64,000 bases of DNA from Escherichia ruysiae. GTDB lineage: Bacteria; Pseudomonadota; Gammaproteobacteria; Enterobacterales; Enterobacteriaceae. Shown piece after piece: positions 8,913 to 17,871 of the stretch. The position numbers and the translations under genes are program-made. The notes beneath the pieces were generated by a model. It saw only the letters and a program-made list of their open reading frames with translations. It did not search any database and had not been told where the DNA came from. The stretch lies in assembly GCF_902498915.1 (NCBI RefSeq), contig NZ_CABVLQ010000001.1; one strand, written 5' to 3'. The number at the start of each line of letters is the position of its first letter. Position 1 is the stretch's first letter.

Positions 8913-10071
8913 AGTGAAATTAGCCGTACCGACATCCGGTGGCTTTTCTTGGCTTAAGCCACTGAATTTACAGGTCTTCGTGATGATTGCAGCGATCATC
9001 GCAATCATGCTGTTCTTTACCTGGACCACCGATGGCGCCTACTTAAGCGCCCGTAACGTTTCCAACCTGCTGCGCCAGACCGCAATTACCGGCATTCTCG
9101 CGGTAGGTATGGTGTTCGTCATAATTTCTGCTGAAATCGACCTCTCGGTCGGCTCCATGATGGGGCTATTAGGCGGGGTCGCCGCTATCTGCGACGTTTG
9201 GTTGGGCTGGCCGCTGCCGCTCACTATCATTGTGACATTGGTTCTGGGGCTGCTTCTCGGAGCGTGGAATGGGTGGTGGGTCGCGTACCGCAAAGTCCCG
9301 TCATTTATTGTCACCCTGGCAGGCATGTTGGCATTTCGCGGCATCCTTATTGGTATCACCAACGGCACGACCGTTTCCCCCACCAGCGCCGCGATGTCAC
9401 AAATTGGGCAAAGCTATCTACCAGCAAGTACCGGTTTCATCATCGGCGCGCTTGGTTTAATGGCTTTTGTCGGCTGGCAATGGCGCGGAAGAATGCGCCG
9501 TCAGGCTTTGGGTTTGCAGTCTCCGGCATCTACAGCGGTGGTCGGTCGCCAGGCATTAACGGCTATTATTGTTTTAGGCGCAATCTGGCTGCTAAATGAT
9601 TACCGTGGCGTTCCTACTCCTGTTCTACTGCTGACGTTGCTGTTACTCGGTGGAATGTTTATGGCAACACGGACAGCTTTTGGGCGACGCATTTACGCTA
9701 TTGGCGGTAATCTGGAAGCGGCACGGCTATCCGGGATTAACGTTGAACGAACAAAACTTGCTGTGTTTGCTATCAACGGTTTGATGGTAGCCATCGCCGG
9801 GTTAATTCTTAGTTCTCGACTTGGCGCTGGTTCACCTTCTGCGGGGAATATCGCCGAGCTGGACGCGATTGCAGCATGCGTGATTGGTGGTACTAGTCTG
9901 GCAGGCGGTGTGGGAAGTGTTGCCGGAGCAGTAATGGGGGCATTCATCATGGCTTCACTAGATAACGGTATGAGTATGATGGATGTACCGACCTTCTGGC
10001 AGTATATCGTCAAAGGTGCGATTCTGTTGCTGGCAGTATGGATGGACTCCGCAACCAAACGCCGTTCCTGA
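8890..10071 (+). CDS. xylH: D-xylose ABC transporter permease
   Basis: Inner-membrane channel subunit, 393 residues, with around ten hydrophobic segments. It has the family motif around EIDLSVGSMMGL and the ATPase-contact region near ARLSGINVERTKLAVFAINGLM. Its start lies inside the 3' end of xylG with GAGGAGCG in front. It ends before a good terminator (10091-10116), after which xylR has its own ribosome site. Confidence 0.97.
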   Translation: MSKSNPSEVKLAVPTSGGFSWLKPLNLQVFVMIAAIIAIMLFFTWTTDGAYLSARNVSNLLRQTAITGILAVGMVFVIISAEIDLSVGSMMGLLGGVAAICDVWLGWPLPLTIIVTLVLGLLLGAWNGWWVAYRKVPSFIVTLAGMLAFRGILIGITNGTTVSPTSAAMSQIGQSYLPASTGFIIGALGLMAFVGWQWRGRMRRQALGLQSPASTAVVGRQALTAIIVLGAIWLLNDYRGVPTPVLLLTLLLLGGMFMATRTAFGRRIYAIGGNLEAARLSGINVERTKLAVFAINGLMVAIAGLILSSRLGAGSPSAGNIAELDAIAACVIGGTSLAGGVGSVAGAVMGAFIMASLDNGMSMMDVPTFWQYIVKGAILLLAVWMDSATKRRS

Positions 10072-10090
10072 CTTTGATAAAAATTTTCTC

Positions 10091-10116
10091 AAAGCCGGTA
10101 ACGTATTACCGGTTTT
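10091..10116 (+). terminator. Rho-independent terminator after xylFGH
   Basis: AAAGCCGGTAA (10091-10101) pairs with TTACCGGTTTT (10106-10116) through a 4-nt loop, followed by GAGTTTTTAC. It separates xylH from xylR, although read-through is known to contribute to xylR expression in K-12. Confidence 0.75.
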
Positions 10117-10148
10117 GAGTTTTTACATGATTCAGCAGGAAAAGAACC

Positions 10149-11327
10149 ATGTTTACTAAACGTCATCGCATCACGTTGCTGTTCAATGCTAATAAAGCCT
10201 ATGACCGTCAAGTAGTAGAAGGTGTAGGGGAATATTTACAGGCGTCGCAATCGGAATGGGATATTTTCATTGAAGAAGATTTCCGCGCCCGCATTGATAA
10301 AATCAAGGACTGGTTAGGAGATGGCGTCATCGCCGACTTCGACGATAAACAAATCGAGCAAGCATTGGCTGATGTCAACGTCCCTATTGTTGGCGTTGGT
10401 GGCTCGTATCACCTGGCAGAAAGCTATCCGCCCGTACATTACATTGCCACCGATAACTACGCGCTGGTTGAAAGCGCATTTTTGCATTTAAAAGAGAAAG
10501 GCGTTAACCGCTTTGCTTTTTATGGTCTGCCAGAGCCGAGCGGCAAACGCTGGGCCGCCGAACGCGAGTATGCCTTTCGCCAGCTTGTGGCTGAAGAGAA
10601 GTACCGAGGTGTGGTTTATCAGGGGCTGGAAACCGCACCAGAGAACTGGCAACACGCGCAAAATCGGCTGGCAGACTGGCTGCAAACGCTGCCACCGCAA
10701 ACAGGAATTATTGCCGTCACTGACGCCCGGGCGCGGCATATTCTGCAAGTATGCGAGCATCTGCACATCCCCGTACCGGAAAAATTATGCGTGATTGGCA
10801 TAGATAACGAAGAATTGACCCGCTATCTTTCGCGTGTCGCCCTCTCTTCTGTCGCCCAGGGCGCCCGACAAATGGGCTATCAGGCGGCAAAACTTTTGCA
10901 TCGCTTATTAGATAAAGAAGAGATGCCGTTGCAGCGGATTTTGGTTCCGCCAGTCCGTGTCATCGAACGGCGTTCAACGGATTACCGTTCGCTGACCGAT
11001 CCCGCCGTTATTCAGGCCATGCATTACATCCGCAATCATGCCTGCAAAGGAATTAAAGTGGATCAGGTTCTGGATGCGGTGGGCATATCGCGATCTAATC
11101 TTGAGAAACGGTTTAAAGAAGAAGTGGGTGAAACTATTCACGCCATGATTCATGCCGAAAAGCTGGAGAAAGCGCGCAGCCTGCTGATTTCTACTACCTT
11201 GTCGATCAATGAGATATCGCAAATGTGCGGTTATCCATCGCTGCAATACTTCTACTCTGTTTTTAAAAAAGCGTATGACACGACGCCAAAAGAGTATCGC
11301 GATGTAAATAGCGAGGTAATGCTGTAG
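10149..11327 (+). CDS. xylR: Xylose operon transcriptional activator
   Basis: A 392-residue activator of xylAB and xylFGH. The N-terminal two thirds is a LacI/periplasmic-binding-like domain that binds xylose (GVGGSYHLAESYPPVHYIATDNYALV, CVIGIDNEELTR). The C-terminal 100 residues are an AraC-type pair of helix-turn-helices (VDQVLDAVGISRSNLEKRFK and LSINEISQMCGYPSLQYFYS). Starts at the ATG at 10149 with CAGGAAAAGAA in front. The target sites lie between xylA and xylF. Confidence 0.97.
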   Translation: MFTKRHRITLLFNANKAYDRQVVEGVGEYLQASQSEWDIFIEEDFRARIDKIKDWLGDGVIADFDDKQIEQALADVNVPIVGVGGSYHLAESYPPVHYIATDNYALVESAFLHLKEKGVNRFAFYGLPEPSGKRWAAEREYAFRQLVAEEKYRGVVYQGLETAPENWQHAQNRLADWLQTLPPQTGIIAVTDARARHILQVCEHLHIPVPEKLCVIGIDNEELTRYLSRVALSSVAQGARQMGYQAAKLLHRLLDKEEMPLQRILVPPVRVIERRSTDYRSLTDPAVIQAMHYIRNHACKGIKVDQVLDAVGISRSNLEKRFKEEVGETIHAMIHAEKLEKARSLLISTTLSINEISQMCGYPSLQYFYSVFKKAYDTTPKEYRDVNSEVML

Positions 11328-11362
11328 CGGAAGGGGAAAATCCGCCTGGCAACATTTCGTGG

Positions 11363-11505
<143 letters not shown>

Positions 11506-11512
11506 AATGCAA

Positions 11513-12337
11513 TTACATATGCGCGGCAATTAACCGCTGGTTATCCTGGTACATCGCGAACAGGTAGTTGTTATAGCTCTGCCCTTTCGTGGAATAACCT
11601 TTCAGCTTATGAATCATCGCTGTGGCGGTAACTTCCTGATCCGCTTTACGCAATTGTGCACGTGATTTGCGGAAAGAAGCGTAAGCCGGATGCGTATTCA
11701 GGTTAGTGACATAGGCGCTCACCGATTCTTTTACAGAACTGAACTGAGAGTACCCCTTCACTTTACCCGGCGCATTGGTACAACGCCCTTTCATGCACTT
11801 CATGCCGAACAGGTTGTTGTTGCTACGCGCCAGCTTCGACGTTCCCCAACCGCTTTCTGCGGCAGCCATCGTCGCTACCATACTGGTCGGGATAATGTCT
11901 ACACGTTCGAGTAGCGTATTCCACGGGATTTTTCGCGTATTACCGGACCACTTCACCTTATAGCGTTTGGCAATGTCTTGTAGACGTGCACGCTCTGAAG
12001 GCGACCATTGCCCCTGGTACTGTTTTGAAATCAGCCAGTTACGTTCCGCCGTAATGGCAGCATTTTGGCTGGTAATATAGGGCATTACAGTCCGGAGAAA
12101 CGCTTTTTTTCTTGGTGTTCCGGAAGGGTATTTTCGCAAATCAGGAAGTGAACTGCTCTTTGCACTATTGCGAGAATACTCTTGTTTACTGCTTACCTGT
12201 TTATTACTAGCTTTAGTTAAGTGGGACTTTTGACTCGTTGTTGTCGTGTGCGTCTTCGCTAACACCTCACTCGAAAACACCAGAGTGAGTAACATAAGAA
12301 TCATCGCCCCATATCGTCGTATGGGAGTCAAAATCAT
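11513..12337 (-). CDS. bax: Bax, glucosaminidase-like envelope protein
   Basis: A 274-residue exported protein. A signal peptide covers about residues 9-27 (YGAMILMLLTLVFSSEVLA), followed by a Ser/Lys-rich linker to about residue 75. The C-terminal two thirds is a glucosaminidase (LytG/FlgJ-like) domain with VPTSMVATMAAAESGWGTSKLARSNNNLFGMKC. The Glu in AAESGWG is the expected catalytic acid. It probably cleaves peptidoglycan, but its role in E. coli is not well established. Cys in GMKCMKGRC could form a disulfide. Confidence 0.92.
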   Translation of the reverse strand: MILTPIRRYGAMILMLLTLVFSSEVLAKTHTTTTSQKSHLTKASNKQVSSKQEYSRNSAKSSSLPDLRKYPSGTPRKKAFLRTVMPYITSQNAAITAERNWLISKQYQGQWSPSERARLQDIAKRYKVKWSGNTRKIPWNTLLERVDIIPTSMVATMAAAESGWGTSKLARSNNNLFGMKCMKGRCTNAPGKVKGYSQFSSVKESVSAYVTNLNTHPAYASFRKSRAQLRKADQEVTATAMIHKLKGYSTKGQSYNNYLFAMYQDNQRLIAAHM

Positions 12338-12379
12338 CAGGTCTCCTGATCGGATTTAATCATTCAAACACCTTATACT

Positions 12380-12463
12380 CGTCATACTTCAAGTTGCCTG
12401 TACTGCGTAAACGCTGTTCAAAACGCCATTGGTGTTTTGTCCTGCAACTCGAATGATTTAGAG
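12380..12463. repeat. Imperfect intergenic inverted repeat upstream of malS
   Basis: TCATACTTCAAGTTGC (12382-12397) faces GCAACTCGAATGATTT (12444-12459), with a second inner hairpin around AAACGC. I recognise these ends as a common enterobacterial intergenic repeat. It lies between divergent bax and malS. Identification is from memory. Confidence 0.5.
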
Positions 12464-12639
12464 TAATATTTTTCCCAAATTTGAGAGTTGAATCTCAAAT
12501 CATATCAAAAATAGCGGTCAAGCGCACCCCAAGGAATAGTCCAAATCTGAAACTATGTCACGTGGTAATGGTTCAGATTGGTGCAAGATCGCAGAAAATG
12601 TGGATTTTATCGCAAAATTCAGCCGTTTTTTGCGCGCGA

Positions 12640-12690
12640 TCGCTCACCCCTGCTTCTCATCCTGTGGACTTACTATTCAGGGATGAGCTT
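12640..12690. promoter_or_regulatory. Probable MalT boxes of the malS promoter
   Basis: Three matches to the MalT core GGGGA(T/G)GAGG occur here. GGGGTGAG lies on the minus strand at 12643-12650, AGGATGAGA on the minus strand at 12655-12663, and GGGATGAG on the plus strand at 12680-12687. They lie 60-105 bp before malS, a maltose-regulon gene. The remaining part of the 410-bp bax-malS spacer (12338-12747) shows only the intergenic repeat and no gene. Confidence 0.5.
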
Positions 12691-12747
12691 TGTCTGGCTA
12701 TTCGCTGGCAAACTGTCTTAAATCGCAGCAATAAGGACTCACCCGCC

Positions 12748-14778
12748 ATGAAACTTGCCGCCTGTTTTCTGACACTCCTTCCCGGCTTTGCCGTTGCCGC
12801 CAACTGGACTTCGCAGGGGTTCCCCATCTTTACCGAACAGGGGACAGGAACATTTGTCAGCCACGCTAAGCTGGCTAAAAGTACGCGTCCACTAACGCTA
12901 AATTTTGACCAACAGTGCTGGCAACCAGTGAATGCGATAAAACTCAATCAGATGCTTTCCCTGCAACCTTGCGATAACACACCGCCACAATGGCGATTGT
13001 TCAGAGCTGGCGAATATAAGCTGCAAATCGACACCCGCTCCGGCACGCCAACGTTGATGATTTCGATCCCAAACACCGCCGAACCAGTAGCAACCCCAAT
13101 CCGTGAATGCCCGAAATGGGATGGACGACCACTTACGCTTGATGTCAGTGCCACTTTCCCGGAAGGTGCGGCAATCCGTGATTATTACAGCCAACAAATC
13201 GCGACGGTGAAAAACGGTCAAATAACGTTACAACCTGCCGCCACCAGTAACGGCTTGCTACTGCTGGAACGGGCAGAAACTGGCACCTCTGCCCCTTTCG
13301 ACTGGCATAACGCCACCGTTTACTTTGTGCTGACAGACCGTTTCGAAAACGGCGATCTCAGCAATGACCAGAGCTACGGTCGTCATAAAGACGGTATGGC
13401 GGAAATTGGCACTTTTCACGGCGGCGATTTACGCGGCCTGACCAACAAACTGGATTATCTCCAGCAGCTCGGCGTCAATGCCCTATGGATCAGCGCCCCA
13501 TTTGAGCAAATTCACGGCTGGGTAGGCGGTGGTACAAAAGGCGATTTCCCGCATTATGCCTACCACGGTTATTACACACAGGACTGGACGAATCTTGATG
13601 CAAATATGGGCAACGAAGCCGATCTACGGACGCTGGTTGATAGCGCGCACCAGCGCGGTATTCGTATTCTCTTTGATGTGGTGATGAACCATACCGGTTA
13701 TGCCACGCTGGCGGATATGCAGGAGTATCAGTTTGGCGCGTTATATATTTCTGGTGATGAGCTGAAAAAAACGCTGGGTGACCGCTGGAGCGACTGGAAA
13801 CCCGCCGCCGGGCAAACCTGGCATAGTTTTAACGATTACATTAATTTCAGCGACAAAACAGGGTGGGATAAATGGTGGGGGAAAAACTGGGTCAGAACGG
13901 ATATTGGAGATTACGACAATCCTGGATTCGACGATCTCACCATGTCGCTGGCCTTTTTACCGGATATAAAGACCGAATCTACCACCGCTTCAGGTCTGCC
14001 GGTGTTCTATAAAAACAAACCGGATACCCACGCTAAAGCCATCGATGGCTATACGCCGCGCGATTATTTAACTCACTGGTTAAGCCAGTGGGTTCGCGAC
14101 TACGGGATTGATGGTTTTCGGGTCGACACTGCCAAACATGTTGAGTTGCCCGCCTGGCAGCAACTGAAAACTCAGGCCAGCGCCGCACTTAGCGAATGGA
14201 AAAAAGCGAATCCCGATAAAGCATTAGATGACAAACCTTTCTGGATGACCGGCGAAGCCTGGGGTCATGGCGTGATGCAAAGTGACTACTATCGCCACGG
14301 CTTCGATGCGATGATCAACTTCGATTATCAGGAACAGGCGGCGAAAGCCGTCGATTGTCTGGCGCAGATGGATACCACCTGGCAGCAAATGGCAGATAAA
14401 TTGCAGGATTTCAACGTGTTGAGCTATCTCTCCTCGCATGATACCCGCCTGTTCCGCGAAGGAGGCGACAAAGCAGCAGAGTTATTGCTATTAGCGCCAG
14501 GTGCGGTGCAAATCTTTTATGGCGATGAATCCTCGCGTCCGTTCGGAGCCACCGGCTCAGATCCGCTGCAAGGCACACGCTCGGATATGAACTGGCAGGA
14601 TGTTAGCGGTAAATCTGCCGCCAGCGTTGCGCACTGGCAACGCCTCGGTCAGTTCCGCGCCCACCATCCAGCGATTGGCGCGGGTAAGCAGACCACATTG
14701 CCACTGAAACAAGGTTATGGATTTGTCCGTGAACATGGCAATGATAAAGTGATGGTTGTCTGGGCGGGGCAACAGTAA
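12748..14778 (+). CDS. malS: Periplasmic alpha-amylase
   Basis: Hydrolyses maltodextrins longer than maltohexaose in the periplasm; 676 residues. The start MKLAACFLTLLPGFAVAA is a signal peptide. An open frame runs 89 codons further upstream, but that would bury the signal. The GH13 motifs are present: DVVMNH (region I), GIDGFRVDTAKHVE with the nucleophile Asp (II), GEAW with the acid Glu (III), and LSSHDT (IV). It has CxxxC-type cysteine pairs suited to the periplasm. Probably MalT-activated. Confidence 0.96.
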   Translation: MKLAACFLTLLPGFAVAANWTSQGFPIFTEQGTGTFVSHAKLAKSTRPLTLNFDQQCWQPVNAIKLNQMLSLQPCDNTPPQWRLFRAGEYKLQIDTRSGTPTLMISIPNTAEPVATPIRECPKWDGRPLTLDVSATFPEGAAIRDYYSQQIATVKNGQITLQPAATSNGLLLLERAETGTSAPFDWHNATVYFVLTDRFENGDLSNDQSYGRHKDGMAEIGTFHGGDLRGLTNKLDYLQQLGVNALWISAPFEQIHGWVGGGTKGDFPHYAYHGYYTQDWTNLDANMGNEADLRTLVDSAHQRGIRILFDVVMNHTGYATLADMQEYQFGALYISGDELKKTLGDRWSDWKPAAGQTWHSFNDYINFSDKTGWDKWWGKNWVRTDIGDYDNPGFDDLTMSLAFLPDIKTESTTASGLPVFYKNKPDTHAKAIDGYTPRDYLTHWLSQWVRDYGIDGFRVDTAKHVELPAWQQLKTQASAALSEWKKANPDKALDDKPFWMTGEAWGHGVMQSDYYRHGFDAMINFDYQEQAAKAVDCLAQMDTTWQQMADKLQDFNVLSYLSSHDTRLFREGGDKAAELLLLAPGAVQIFYGDESSRPFGATGSDPLQGTRSDMNWQDVSGKSAASVAHWQRLGQFRAHHPAIGAGKQTTLPLKQGYGFVREHGNDKVMVVWAGQQ

Positions 14779-14784
14779 CTTTTT

Positions 14785-14816
14785 CGGCTTCCCACTTGCA
14801 GTATGTCGGGAAGCCG
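14785..14816 (+). terminator. Hairpin after malS
   Basis: CGGCTTCCC (14785-14793) pairs with GGGAAGCCG (14808-14816) just after the malS stop. No clear U-tract follows, so termination strength is uncertain. Confidence 0.5.
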
Positions 14817-14954
14817 TATTCCAGTATAAAAGACCAGACATATCATAAACCTTAGCATGATACGCCAATCCTCTTGCAGCAACCCGATTTGCACCCCAGC
14901 AAATGTAGCGTTATTGTTACTTTCCTTGCTACAGAGTTCGACAGATATCCCGCT

Positions 14955-16208
14955 ATGACATTCTCCCTTTTTGGTGACAAATTTACCCGCCACTCCGGCA
15001 TTACGCTGCTGATGGAAGATCTGAACGACGGCTTACGCACGCCCGGCGCGATTATGCTCGGCGGCGGCAATCCGGCGCAGATCCCGGAAATGCAGGACTA
15101 CTTCCAGACGCTGCTGACCGACATGCTGGAAAGCGGCAAAGCCACTGATGCGCTGTGTAATTACGACGGCCCGCAGGGGAAAACGGAGCTACTCACACTA
15201 CTTGCCGGAATGCTACGCGAGAAGCTGGGTTGGGATATTGAACCACAGAATATTGCACTAACAAACGGCAGCCAGAGCGCGTTTTTCTACTTATTTAATC
15301 TGTTTGCCGGACGCCGCGCCGATGGTCGGGTCAAAAAAGTGCTGTTCCCGCTGGCACCAGAATACATTGGCTACGCTGACGCCGGACTGGAAGAAGATCT
15401 TTTCGTCTCTGCGCGTCCAAATATTGAACTGCTGCCAGAAGGCCAGTTTAAATACCACGTCGATTTTGAACATCTGCATATTGGCGAAGAGACCGGGATG
15501 ATTTGCGTCTCCCGTCCAACGAACCCAACAGGCAATGTGATTACTGACGAAGAGTTGCTGAAGCTGGATGCGCTGGCGAATCAACACGGCATTCCGCTGG
15601 TGATTGATAACGCTTATGGCGTCCCGTTCCCGGGTATCATCTTCAGCGAAGCGCGCCCGCTGTGGAATCCGAATATCGTACTGTGCATGAGTCTTTCCAA
15701 GCTGGGTCTACCAGGCTCCCGCTGCGGCATTATCATCGCCAATGAAAAAATCATCACCGCCATCACGAATATGAACGGCATTATCAGCCTGGCGCCTGGC
15801 GGTATTGGTCCGGCGATGATGTGTGAAATGATTAAGCGTAACGATCTGCTGCGCCTGTCAGAAACGGTCATCAAGCCGTTCTACTACCAGCGTGTTCAGG
15901 AAACTATCGCCATCATTCGCCGCTATTTACCAGAAGATCGCTGCCTGATTCATAAACCCGAAGGAGCCATTTTCCTCTGGCTATGGTTTAAGGATTTGCC
16001 AATTACCACCGAGCAGCTTTACCAGCGCCTGAAAGCGCGCGGCGTGCTGATGGTGCCGGGGCACAACTTCTTCCCTGGGCTGGATAAACCGTGGCCGCAT
16101 ACGCATCAATGTATGCGCATGAACTATGTGCCGGAGCCGGAGAAAATTGAGGCAGGCGTGAAGATTCTGGCGGAAGAGATAGAACGCGCCTGGGCTGAAA
16201 GCCATTAA
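14955..16208 (+). CDS. avtA: Valine-pyruvate aminotransferase
   Basis: PLP-dependent transaminase C that makes alanine from pyruvate with valine as donor; 417 residues, cytoplasmic. The start MTFSLFGDKFTRHSGI at 14955 gives the known length; the frame is open 27 codons upstream without a good ribosome site. Fold type I motifs: TNGSQSAFFYL, SRPTNPTGNVIT, VIDNAYGVPFP, and the PLP lysine in SLSKLGLPGSRCG. A single-gene unit ended by a 16-bp perfect hairpin. Confidence 0.96.
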   Translation: MTFSLFGDKFTRHSGITLLMEDLNDGLRTPGAIMLGGGNPAQIPEMQDYFQTLLTDMLESGKATDALCNYDGPQGKTELLTLLAGMLREKLGWDIEPQNIALTNGSQSAFFYLFNLFAGRRADGRVKKVLFPLAPEYIGYADAGLEEDLFVSARPNIELLPEGQFKYHVDFEHLHIGEETGMICVSRPTNPTGNVITDEELLKLDALANQHGIPLVIDNAYGVPFPGIIFSEARPLWNPNIVLCMSLSKLGLPGSRCGIIIANEKIITAITNMNGIISLAPGGIGPAMMCEMIKRNDLLRLSETVIKPFYYQRVQETIAIIRRYLPEDRCLIHKPEGAIFLWLWFKDLPITTEQLYQRLKARGVLMVPGHNFFPGLDKPWPHTHQCMRMNYVPEPEKIEAGVKILAEEIERAWAESH

Positions 16209-16209
16209 T

Positions 16210-16245
16210 ACGCTATTCCGGCGTTGAGAAACGCCGGAATAGCGT
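16210..16245. terminator. Bidirectional terminator hairpin between avtA and ysaA
   Basis: Perfect 16-bp stem ACGCTATTCCGGCGTT / AACGCCGGAATAGCGT with a GAGA loop, filling the space between the two convergent stop codons. One of the strongest hairpins in the window. Confidence 0.8.
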
Positions 16246-16246
16246 T

Positions 16247-16720
16247 TCAAACAGGCTGCTGCCGTAGCCGATTCCGCTGCACTTTCTCAACATCCATACA
16301 CTGCAACGCTTTTGTCGGACAGGCTTCAACACAGGCCGGGCCCGTCGTCCGATGCCAGCACAGATCGCACTTAATCGCCCTCGCCTTTGCACGCGATGAA
16401 ACGACCTCCATCGCGCCAAACGGACATGCCAGCATACAGCTTTTACAGCCAATACAACGTGATTGTTCAACAAAGATATGCCCATGTTCACGACGAATAG
16501 CGTCCACAGGGCAAACATTCGCGCAGGGTGCATCTTCACACTGATGACAGGCTACTGCCGTGATCCAGGTATGGTCTTTGATAACACGAATACGGGAAAT
16601 AAACTCGCCAGGTAACAACGAAGCGCAATCCTGATTCTCCTGATGCGACACTGCGCAAGCCACTTCACAGGTACGGCAACCGATACATTTCGTCGCATCC
16701 GCAATAATAAACCGGTTCAT
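16247..16720 (-). CDS. ysaA: 4Fe-4S ferredoxin-type protein YsaA
   Basis: A 157-residue electron-transfer protein of the HycB/HydN family. It has four cysteine clusters: CIGCRTCEVAC, CHQCEDAPCANVCP, CIGCKSCMLACP and CDLCWHRTTGPACVEACP, enough for four [4Fe-4S] centres. The redox partner is unknown. The frame also opens with GTG two codons upstream, but AGGAG lies five bases before the ATG at 16718-16720, so that start is used. It stands alone, convergent with avtA. Confidence 0.92.
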   Translation of the reverse strand: MNRFIIADATKCIGCRTCEVACAVSHQENQDCASLLPGEFISRIRVIKDHTWITAVACHQCEDAPCANVCPVDAIRREHGHIFVEQSRCIGCKSCMLACPFGAMEVVSSRAKARAIKCDLCWHRTTGPACVEACPTKALQCMDVEKVQRNRLRQQPV

Positions 16721-16821
16721 GATCACTCCTTTGCGCTAAAACCGCAGCGTGCCAGAGAGTGCGCCATTATTGCTTTGATCCAACGAAGGAAATATTAAAG
16801 TTTTGCCACCTGCCCAAAGCA

Positions 16822-17655
16822 TTATGTGATCGCCCCCTGGTCGTCCCGGACGGTAAATCCCAGTTCATTGGAAATAGCCAGGGCAGTTTCACGCAGCGGT
16901 TTCAGGAGATTTTTCACCCCCACCTGTTTCAGGCGTGATGTCGAAAGCGAAATCGACACCGCATACGGCACCCGCCCATGAATATCAAACACCGGAACAG
17001 CAATACAGGAGACGCCGAGTTCATTCTCTTCTCTGTCCATCGCCACGCCGCTTTCGCGAATGTGCGCCAGTTCGTCGAACATCGCGGGCAGTTCGGTAAT
17101 GGTATTGCGGGTTAGCGGCTGGATTTCATTCTGATGGCTTTCCCAATACGATTTCACGTAGTCCTGATGACCAAACGCCATATAAACCTTACCCATCGCC
17201 GAACAGTAGAGCGGCATATGCTGACCAATATAGGCACGGGTTCGCAGCATACCGGTAGTAGGTTCCAGTTTATAAATCAAAATAGCGTGATCGTCTTCTC
17301 GACTGGAAAAGTTAATGGTTTCACCAGTGGCGATGTTCAGTGCCTCAAGATGCGGCGCGGCGATATGAATGATATTCAGCGAAGACAGCGCCTTCTGCCC
17401 GACGGCAATAAATTTTGTGGTCAGGCGATAACTCCCCGCAGCAGGCGCGGTTGTCACATAGCCACAGGACTGTAGTCCCTGCAATAAACGATGGACCGTA
17501 CTTTTATTTAAGCCAGCCAGTTCAGAGAGATGCGCCAGCGGGCAACCGTTTGGATAGTTGCTCAAAATCTCAATCAGCATCAACCCGCGAAACAGGCTCT
17601 GACTTCCAGCCGGACGCTCTTTTTCCTGCGCCAACTCGTGCTCTTTTTTTCCCAT
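16822..17655 (-). CDS. yiaJ: IclR-family repressor of the yiaK-sgbE operon
   Basis: IclR-type regulator (also called plaR), 277 residues. The N-terminal winged helix-turn-helix (LAHLSELAGLNKSTVHRLLQGL, about residues 38-60) is followed by the effector domain with YCSAMGKVYMAF and GVSCIAVPVFDIHGRVPYAVSIS. It is divergent from yiaK. In K-12 it represses the yia operon and responds to plant-derived compounds related to ascorbate. Slightly shorter than the K-12 protein as I recall it (282 aa). Confidence 0.93.
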   Translation of the reverse strand: MGKKEHELAQEKERPAGSQSLFRGLMLIEILSNYPNGCPLAHLSELAGLNKSTVHRLLQGLQSCGYVTTAPAAGSYRLTTKFIAVGQKALSSLNIIHIAAPHLEALNIATGETINFSSREDDHAILIYKLEPTTGMLRTRAYIGQHMPLYCSAMGKVYMAFGHQDYVKSYWESHQNEIQPLTRNTITELPAMFDELAHIRESGVAMDREENELGVSCIAVPVFDIHGRVPYAVSISLSTSRLKQVGVKNLLKPLRETALAISNELGFTVRDDQGAIT

Positions 17656-17871
17656 CGTTTTCTTCCCCTTTTTATCGCGCCCTGATGGTAACGCAAAGTG
17701 TGTCGCAGTTCACGATCTCGACAGATAATTTATAACTATTTGATTTATATGATTTTTGAAAATCATGGTGTGGATTGCTTTGTTAAAAAGCGATCGATAT
17801 ATTTGAAATCAAATTTCGCATAGTGGAATTTTAAGCTAAAAAAGCGATCAACAAACACAAGGAAGCCAGGG
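17656..17871. promoter_or_regulatory. Divergent yiaJ/yiaK control region
   Basis: AT-rich 216-bp spacer between the repressor and its target operon. It includes ATTTATATGATTTTTGAAAATCATG near 17741-17766, with ATGATTTTTGAAAATCAT forming a perfect palindrome (17749-17766) suited to an IclR-type operator, and GGAAGCCAGGG as the yiaK ribosome site. Assignment as the operator is inference. Confidence 0.5.

Noticed and set aside
12481..12747. Longer start for malS
   Set aside because: It would place 89 residues before the signal peptide and run through the MalT-box promoter.
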